A stretch of 64,000 nucleotides of DNA from Micromussa lordhowensis (lineage: Eukaryota > Cnidaria > Anthozoa > Scleractinia > Lobophylliidae), in assembly GCA_964020085.1 (NCBI GenBank), contig OZ026608.1, forward strand, positions 16,241,479-16,305,478. The letters are read 5' to 3'. Positions 57,079 through 64,000 of the stretch are shown here, in pieces. A model generated the notes under the pieces. It searched no databases, was not told where the DNA came from, and saw only the letters and a list, made by a program, of their open reading frames with translations. The translations under genes were made by a program, and so were the position numbers. Positions within the stretch are counted from its first letter, which is position 1; every line of letters starts with the position of its first letter.

Positions 57079-57984
57079 AGATGTTTGTTATGTGGCAAAC
57101 AAGACAAAACTAATTTATTTAATGTAACTGGTTTGTACTAGCTGACATTTTGCTTGTGAATGGCAGTGAACTGAACTAAAATCTGCCAAATGTTGTTTTT
57201 CTCATCAGACTTTTTGACACTAGAAAAACTTGTCAATATTTTTATATTTCATTTTGAAAGTTCACTGCAAAATTTAACCGGTCTAGATGGGGAAATCTAG
57301 ACCACAGTCAATAACGATTTTGTGAATTAGGTAGTTCTCAGTGCTTGTGAGACACAGCCATATGCATGTAATAATACTGCTTATTAAACTTTCATCTTTC
57401 CTGCACACAGAGCTAGCCATATAATAATATGGCTTATGCAACTGCTTATTAAGGTTTCAAATTTTTATTTCATCTTAGGTAGAAATAATGTCAACACAGA
57501 AGAAACATTCAAGCAGTGCCTACATTGTTCTCACTTCTCTTCTTTCCTGTGTGAAATTTTGGGAGAGCAAAAACTGATGGAAGTGGCACTCGTTGATTTG
57601 GTGAAAAGGAGGAAAATATTCTCACTTATTTTTTTCAGAACCCGGCCTGCATCAAGCTAACCACATTATTCCTGCCCAGTGATAGCAGTTTCACACTCTC
57701 TGTAGATTTCATCATGTCTTGTAATAATGTGTAATCATACCTTTTTTGGTATGCTTAGGCATTTATTGCAGAATGCAAACTGGACTGGAAATATGGCAAT
57801 TTCAAGTCACTCTGCAAATGAAGACAGTGAATAAGGCTTCTGATTGGTTCATTGTTCACTGGCTATGGTTAAATTTAATGGTAACTGAAAATTGATTTTG
57901 ATGACTACCCTATTAGTTTTCAGTTTCCAGAACAGGTTCCCTGTTTTGTAAAGCAATGCTTTCCAATGGGCAATTCCCCCTATG

Positions 57985-58085
57985 AGACTTGCCCACAGGG
58001 AATCATAATTGTTGTATTATCATATGCACATCTTTTGAGACATCGCATATCATGATTCCCCTGCACATGTGTCTCATAGAGGAAA
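57985..58085. repeat. Palindrome just beyond the transposase frame
   Basis: CTATGAGACTTGCCCACAGG, GAATCATAAT is mirrored by ATCATGATTCCCCTGCACAT, GTGTCTCATAG. It starts 22 bases past the last stop and could be a structural end of the element. Confidence 0.6.
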
Positions 58086-58106
58086 TGGGGTATTGCAGTA
58101 TTAAAT

Positions 58107-61100
58107 TCACTCACATAAAGTTGATTTTACTTTAAGTCCAAAATGCTGGGGAAGTAATTCCTCACTTATGTTTGATATCTCTAAGTGATTTGCCATGATT
58201 TTATAGTTTCCTGATTCATTGGGTTCAAGCCATTGTGAAGTAACATGTACTGGGAGATAGGGTATTCCTTCACTCATTGCAACAGCAAGCCTGTGATTTC
58301 CTTCAGCTAAATATACTTTCCCATTTTTCTGGTTGAATGCAAGTATCAGTGGTGATTCAAGCCAAATTTAAGGACATACCGCCTGATCTGCTCAAGTCTT
58401 GCTCCACCATCTTCAACCTTTGGTGTTATTAAACGGTCAAACTCTCTAAACTCCCATAATTCCTCAGTAGCAACCATTTGAAATGGAAGCTCAGAGCTAA
58501 AGCTCTTAGCCAGATAGCTATTTGATTTAGAGTCCTGAATTTCCTCTGGTAGAGGATCCTCAAGGTATTTAAAGAAAGGGTTAGAATCTTGCACAGTGTT
58601 AAACTGACATTGGTCTGATTCATCTTCCGATGAACTATGAGCAGTGTCATCAGGACCTGTAACTCTGTGTACAAGATCTTTAAATGTCTTAATACATTTT
58701 GTAATTTTTTTCTTAACAAAAGATTTTTTCAATGGTGAAAAAAATGTCTTTAACTTCTTTGGGGCATGGCGTTCAGGTGTGTAATCTGTTGTTTTTTTCG
58801 GCGATCCAGACATGCGCTTAACAGATGGCATGTCCTTAACACATGGAGGTGTTGTCATACCTATGTCAGGAACACTGTTTGGCATGGGTGAAGTATTTTG
58901 TGCCCTACCATCTGGGATATTTAAAACTAGTGTTTTCAACTCATCTAGTCTTGCATTGTTTTCAAATGAAATAGCCTCGTGTCTAAGAATTTCTTTCAAA
59001 TTCTTGATCTTAACCTTATTGTCTGATAGATTTAGCATGTGCTTGTAGAATGAAATTATGGAATTCAGTTTGTCTTTTTCATATGAAAGTGTCTTGCCAT
59101 ATTCATTTGCATGGGTGGTGCACTGTTCATAAAGAAGAATGTGAATGTATTGTTTTTGTATAGTGTCACCAACATAAGTAGCTCTACCTCCATTCATCAT
59201 GCCATCATAAAAGTACCAGCCATTTTTGTAGCCTATTTGTGTAGAGATAACTTCACACCAGTAGTGAATTCCATTAAAATACACAATTCCAGTCAGTTTG
59301 TATTTAGTATTTGCAATGTGGATATTTTCATCAACATTTGGAATGTATGTACTGGAAGTATTTCGTGTGACAAAAAAAAATTTGGGATTACTTGTTGCCT
59401 CTGATGTTACTCTTTTCGTCCCATCACAAAACTTAGCTGTTTTGGCTGTAATCTCAGATATGCATGAACATGAATCTGGGGCATTAGTGTCAGAAATAAC
59501 ATTGCCACACCTACCTGATGGTAGCAACTGATTTTTTCTTGTTAGCAAATGCTCAACAACCAAGTTAATTTTGTATGTGTGGTCAGGTGATGCATGTTCT
59601 TGCAATATATCATCATCAGTCAGTGGGAAAATAACATGGTGCTTAATTGGCTGGCTTGAGTGTTTCTGGGGTTGTAAAGAACAGAGTGTAGATGTTTTCT
59701 CTGTAATTCTAAAGTTTAAGGTAAAAGACTCATCACTATTTTCCATCAGTCGAAAAAAAATTCCAATTATTGAAGCAGATCTTCCAAATGAATAATACAT
59801 CTGTCCATTGTCAGTTTCATCCCGGAGCCACTTCCATAATTTTAATTTGCTTTCTAGTAAATCTCCATTTTCTATTATGGTCTCCATTTTTTTATCTACA
59901 ATCAAGTCATATTTCTTTAGCAATTGTCGTATAGCAGAATTGTCTTGGTGAGGACTTGGACCAAATCCATCAACTGCCAAATATGTTACGCATCTCCTTT
60001 TGGTAAATTTTGTAACAAACAAACACAGCAAATTGCTTCCTAATTCATTGTCCACGTTGATAAGGTGCATTTTACTTAACATGTTACTCCAAAGTACTCT
60101 TAAATTGTTGTCATTTTTTAGAGCCACCAGTGCTTTTGCTAATGAATATTCAGTCCAGCTTTCTTTTTTGAAATAGAGCATTCTAAGCCCATGGTCTAAA
60201 CAAGAAACAAATTCTAACAACTGTTGAGAGTTCACTTCATTTTTCATAGCATGTACAATAATTTGGTTGGCCTGAATTATTGTAGATGAAGTTGATAGAT
60301 CAATGTAGTGTAAAGTTTGCTTTGCATGCTGTAGGAGTTGCAGTTTCTGTGCTTTATCATAAGTACCTTGTGGAACTGTGACTGGAAGAAATGAATAATT
60401 ATTTAAATCACTGAGGTCAAAAGAATATTGAGAATCATGCTCTGATGAATGTTTATATTTGTTTCTTCTAAGCAAAGGTATTTTTATTGCATTTGGTGTT
60501 GACACTGGATCATATGAGCCAATGCTTCCGTGAAGATCCCCAAATTCTGATGTCAGCAACAGGTCTGTGTTTAATGTTGCAGCAGATTCAAAAAACTGGA
60601 GAACAGTTGGTTGACCTGATGATATGCGTGCCCGCTGTAGGGAAAAATAATTTTCTACATCATCTTGACACATTGTTTTTGGAATTATGATAGTATCAGG
60701 ATGGTTCATTTGAATGTACTGCACCAACCCTAAAAAAGCTCTAATAGATCTTACCAAGTCTTTATATGTCCTTTCAGTAATAAATTTTTTCCAATGAGCT
60801 TTTCGTTGGCCCCTCTCAGGCGTCGTCATTTTGATCTCATTGTGCCACTTAGTGAACCAATTTATAATCTTCACAAGCTCTCTGTAACTTGAAGGATCTA
60901 TCCCTGTACTATTATTCATTATTCTAAACAATTTTGCACACATACTCAAGTACATTCGAGTTCCAATTGTCTCTTCAAGAGGAAAACTGCCCTCACATAT
61001 GTCAGTCACAACTTCTTCACAACACACTTCCACTGCTCGTTTTACAGACATTTTTGTTCGTGCACTCAATTTAACATGTTTCCAGCGCAGTTTTGTTTGT

Positions 61101-63807
61101 TTTCGCTCAACAACATCAATGAGGTGTTGATAAGTTACCTTCTGCTAATTGACCATTCCATTTTTCTGTCTGGATTAACAATAAAATTTCTAAGCTTTTT
61201 TATTAGATGGGGGTAGTCTGAAAGCCACCAAATTGGTGCATTATTGTTATAAGGATTATAACATACCCAGTTTTGTACATTTGATTTGCGAAAAAAAGCA
61301 TGAGAATAAGAAGAGCCATCACAAACTCCATAAAGAACCTGAATATGACTGTCTTTTATAGATGTCTTCGAAAGTACCTCAATCACTTTCCAAACTAACA
61401 CTTTCAGTTTTGCACTGTTCATTTGTTGCACTGGGAAACTGGCAACAGGCCAAGAGAAGTCACCTTCAATAGAAGAAAAGAAGAATTGACATATCATTTT
61501 TGCTTTTAAATGAGTTTTAATTGCTGGATATTCACCAGAATCACTTTCATTTGATGATGAACTGGATGAATTTTGATCAGACTCAGAATCTGAGGACTCC
61601 TTATCATCAATACAAATTTCATTGCTTTCTTTTTGCATGGCATCAAAATCTTTACTTAATTCCCTTGGAATGTCAAGATTCTCAAAACCAACTAGTTCTC
61701 CTGTTCTTTTACAAACTACAATGCCTTCTTGAATAATCATTTCATCCCAGTGGATGCCACCAATTCCTTTACAATTTTGCCTTTCCATTTCTTGTACCAT
61801 TTGTCGCAAGTTTTCTTGGTTTATTGGTTCTGATGAAGAACTGGTCTGTCTGTATTGCTTAATAGTTTGCCAATGAGGCAGTGGAAGTATGTTCCGAATG
61901 CTTTCATAACCTTTTTCCTTACATTTGCTAGCTAAAGAGCAACACCACTTAATCACCAAAGGATGATATCTCATTCCTTTTGCTCTTGGCTTTTTTTTGT
62001 TTGTGGTCATTTTGCTACTTTTCATAAACTCTTTTTCCTGCTTTTGCAATCCAATCACAGTATCCAACAATAACAAATATAAGACAGAATTTTCTGTTAA
62101 CATATTGTCCTTAACAGCTGTATCTATAAGTCCACCTAGCTCTGTTGAACACATGTTAAAATTAACTGGGGGCTTAATTTTTTTTTTGTTCATGTACATG
62201 TAGTATCTAGTTCTTGATTTCCAGTAGTCACATGACTTTTTCAAATTTTTGTATCTTGCAAGCAGCTCGGCAAAGCTAAGTTTAGATAGTGCAGTATGTG
62301 ACTCAGAACTGCATTTAGCAGAAGACATGTGATGTTCATGAAATATGTTTGTATTTTGTAACAAAACTGTGCAGTTCAAACACCTTTCTGCATAACATGG
62401 AAATTCTAGAAACCTCTTGCATGGTCTTTGTGGGTTGATACTTCTTACAGTTTCACTTATCTGCTTCCCATAGCGATTAGAAAGCACAAATTTTGAGTCT
62501 ATTTCATAAGCTTTGTTGCAGTCATTTCCAGAATCATTATTTTCCTGTCTCACTTTGATAGATTTGAGCAACTTTTCATCATAAATACCAAGACAAAGCT
62601 GCAATGAGAAAAGGGTATCAAGAAGATAACTTATTTTGTTTAAATAGTCATCAGGGAGAATACCTTTGTCAACTTGTTTTCCTAGTACATATACTGAAAA
62701 TGAAACTTGGTGAGGTTCACCAAACAGAAATGGGCAGAATAGTGTTAACTTCTTTGTTGGTAAAGACTCCGAACCCAATTCAAGGTAAAAATGTAGCATG
62801 GCACCAGTTTTTCCATGCTGTAGATAGACTTGCCAAGGAGAAAACTGTGTTTTAGACAGTAACAAGAACATATTAGAAATATATTCATAATCATGTAATA
62901 TGCTTTTATTGCTGTTGTGGGTAGCACCAGAAAAAAAAACAGAAAAAGGAAATGTAATATGGGCAGTTTCAGCAGATGACTGTGACGTCTCTTGTGCATT
63001 TTCACTTTTTGATTCTCTACCTAAACCTCCTTGATAATTACTCTTCTCTAGCTTGATTGTTTTTAAGTACCCTGGACTGCATTCAGTGCAGATGTAGTTT
63101 TGCTCTAAATCACATTTAGCTGAAAGGTCTTCTGTATCTGAAAGGCAGTCGTACATGTCACTGTTAATTTCTTGAATTTTACCACTACTACTCGTCTGAT
63201 CAAAGCAGTTGCATGCACACATGTAATACTTTGAACACATTTTAAGAATGTGATGTGAACATGGTGTTGTCTTGGTGACAACTATGTCTTTTTTACATGA
63301 TGTGCATGTTTTCACACCAAGCAAAGAAACACAATCATTTGCTTCTGGTTTGTCCTTGGTTTTGAAAGGTACTTTGGGAGTATGTAGGACCCTTGAATAT
63401 AATCGCTTTGGTTTATGGCCACGCTTTTTTTGCAAGTAATAGTGATGGTTACAGACAAATAAGGGGATATCATTTGCTTCACAAAGATGTTCAGGTGCTA
63501 TTTTCAGTTCATAAACCCCTGCCATGCATTGTAGTCTTCTTTGTGATACTGCATCCTCCGTACACCCCTTAATGCAGCACTTGTTGATCCCACCAAGCAA
63601 CCTTCCTCTAATATGCACGGTGGTGAGATCAACAAGTTTGTCTTGATTGGCCATTTTATTTCCTCCTGGACCACTTAACCAATATTCACTACTAGAAAGT
63701 TTGAATTTCACTAAAATTTGTTTTTCAAGATCAGATACAGTGGCAGTTTGTAGCAGTCGAAATATATGAGTTTTTCCATGCCAGTCTTTGACAAAAATTT
63801 GCACCAT
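58107..63807 (-). CDS. Ubiquitin-like / P-element-type transposase / USP-like / ParB-like polyprotein, two frameshifts
   Basis: Three collinear frames: 63807-61138, about 61137-58362 and 58361-58107, each shifted by minus one from the last. Restoring one base at each break would give about 1,900 residues. Order: ubiquitin-like domain from ATG 63807; Cys/His-rich modules; HTH and catalytic core of a P-element/THAP9-type transposase; a USP-like segment; a basic and acidic tail; a ParB-like domain. The frame also stays open upstream to the window edge, but the residues before 63807 are hydrophobic and look untranslated. P-type transposases are normally about 750-900 residues and start with a THAP zinc finger; neither holds here. 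It is a mobile-element gene, either recently broken or wrongly sequenced. Confidence 0.85.
58242..58483 (-). other. ParB-like domain at the C-terminus
   Basis: MVATEELWEFREFD, then RLEQIRRYVLKFGL; after the second frameshift PLILAFNQKNGKVYLAEGNH then RLAVAMSEGIPYLPVHV. The sequence GL-x-x-PL..G-x-x-x-L-x-EGNHRL-x-x-A..G-IP-x-x-PVHV is the ParB/sulfiredoxin-fold nuclease signature. That the signature spans the break is the best proof of the frameshift. Confidence 0.7.
59120..59797 (-). other. USP-like deubiquitinase segment (C-terminal half)
   Basis: FRLMENSDESFTLNFRITEK..C opens like a USP fingers region, Cys pairs follow (CG..., CSC, FC), then NPKFFFVTRN. TKYKLTGIVYFNGIHYWCEV carries a USP His-box-like His (codon 59264-59266), then GWYFYDG with a candidate Asp (59204-59206) and IHILLYEQ. 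I could not find a convincing Cys box (GNTCYxNS form) upstream, so activity is doubtful. Confidence 0.55.
60560..61977 (-). other. P-element/THAP9-type transposase core
   Basis: HTH-like segment MRYHPLVIKWCC..KGYESI, LPLPHWQTIKQYR, then the first acidic motif IHWDEMIIQEGIV (Asp codon 61744-61746). VLYGVCDGSSYSHAFF supplies the second Asp (61318-61320), then LSDYPHLIKKLRN. After the first frameshift come WKHVKLSART-KM-SVKRA and MCQDDVENYFSLQRA (Asp 60662-60664, Glu 60653-60655). The order and motifs are those of the P-element RNase-H-fold transposase. All acidic residues are present. Confidence 0.85.
63079..63579 (-). other. Cys/His-rich modules of the transposase polyprotein
   Basis: Directly after LLGG come CCIKGC and later LFVCNHHYYLQKKR, then a second cluster with CTSC, CSHH, CACNC and CTEC. 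Probably zinc-binding. The spacing does not match a THAP finger (C-x2-4-C-x35-50-C-x2-H). Confidence 0.6.
63589..63807 (-). other. Ubiquitin-like domain ending in LLGG
   Basis: Seventy-three residues beginning MVQIFVKDWHGKT and ending HIRGRLLGG, against ubiquitin's start MQIFVKTLTGKT and end LRLRGG. Length (73 against 76), the N-terminal beta-hairpin and the C-terminal Gly-Gly match ubiquitin. It is followed at once by INKCC. In known ubiquitin fusions such a junction is cut after the last Gly; cutting here is inferred. Confidence 0.85.
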
Positions 63808-64000
63808 ATAAGGCTTAAATGGTGAAACAAAACACAGTAAATTTCCAGGAAGAGATAAAAATATGTTGAACAAGTCAACAAGCACATATTCAAAGATTGA
63901 AAAAATCCCCAACAAAGTACTAAATGACCAAAAGTTACAAAGTGAAAGAGATTCACTTGTAAACTGAAATAAAGAACCAAAGAAAAACACTAACAGTACC
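63808..64000 (-). other. 5' flank of the polyprotein frame, to the window edge
   Basis: The frame remains open but encodes a Phe/Leu-rich stretch unlike the rest. Terminal repeats of the element, if any, lie beyond the edge. Confidence 0.4.

Noticed and set aside
61070..61137. Intron between the first two frames of the transposase
   Set aside because: A GTAACT lies at the break, but the supposed intron encodes the expected transposase residues (YQHLIDVVE, KHVKL), so a frameshift fits better.

Overview
The window is nuclear DNA from an animal, most probably an anthozoan cnidarian such as a stony coral. The reasons are: genes broken into short GT-AG exons of 42-315 bases; a tRNA-Ala(AGC) of metazoan form; Tctex-type dynein light chain genes; several tRNA-derived SINEs; LINE 3' ends; and a dense crop of hairpin MITEs. 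The species call is inference. Only a small part is coding, and the rest is introns, repeats and intergenic DNA.

Region 1 (1-12.7 kb, perhaps to 23.7 kb, minus strand) is the 5' part of an ankyrin-repeat gene that reads best as a TRPA1-like channel. Eleven exons can be joined with matching phases. The membrane part would lie off the left edge. Its 4-kb first intron is built from about three diverged copies of one repeat unit, and a SINE with a clear target duplication sits 20 bases past a splice donor. Three further exon-like segments at 15.8, 20.3 and 23.6 kb could be 5' exons of the same gene. A single tRNA-Ala gene lies at 14.06 kb.

Region 2 (30-49 kb) holds four dispersed, essentially single-exon genes of the Tctex-type dynein light chain (DYNLT) family: 30.3 kb (-), 35.3 kb (+), 42.0 kb (-) and 48.4 kb (-). 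The second is DYNLT5-like. The last two are close sisters with C-terminal tails, and the last is broken by one frameshift. Between them are MITEs, LINE and Penelope-like fragments, and microsatellites, including a clean nested insertion at a TTAA site and a Penelope-tail insertion whose empty site survives elsewhere in the window.

Region 3 (50-64 kb) is dominated on the minus strand by a reading frame of about 5.7 kb in three collinear pieces separated by two single-base frameshifts (about 1,900 residues if read through). In order it carries a ubiquitin-like domain ending in LLGG, cysteine-rich modules, a P-element/THAP9-type transposase with the DDE-type acidic residues, a segment resembling the C-terminal half of a USP deubiquitinase, a basic and acidic tail, and a ParB-like domain. 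This combination is the most unusual thing in the window. The 7 kb downstream of it holds several hairpins and degenerate short-repeat fields, with no recognised gene apart from a small GPCR relic.
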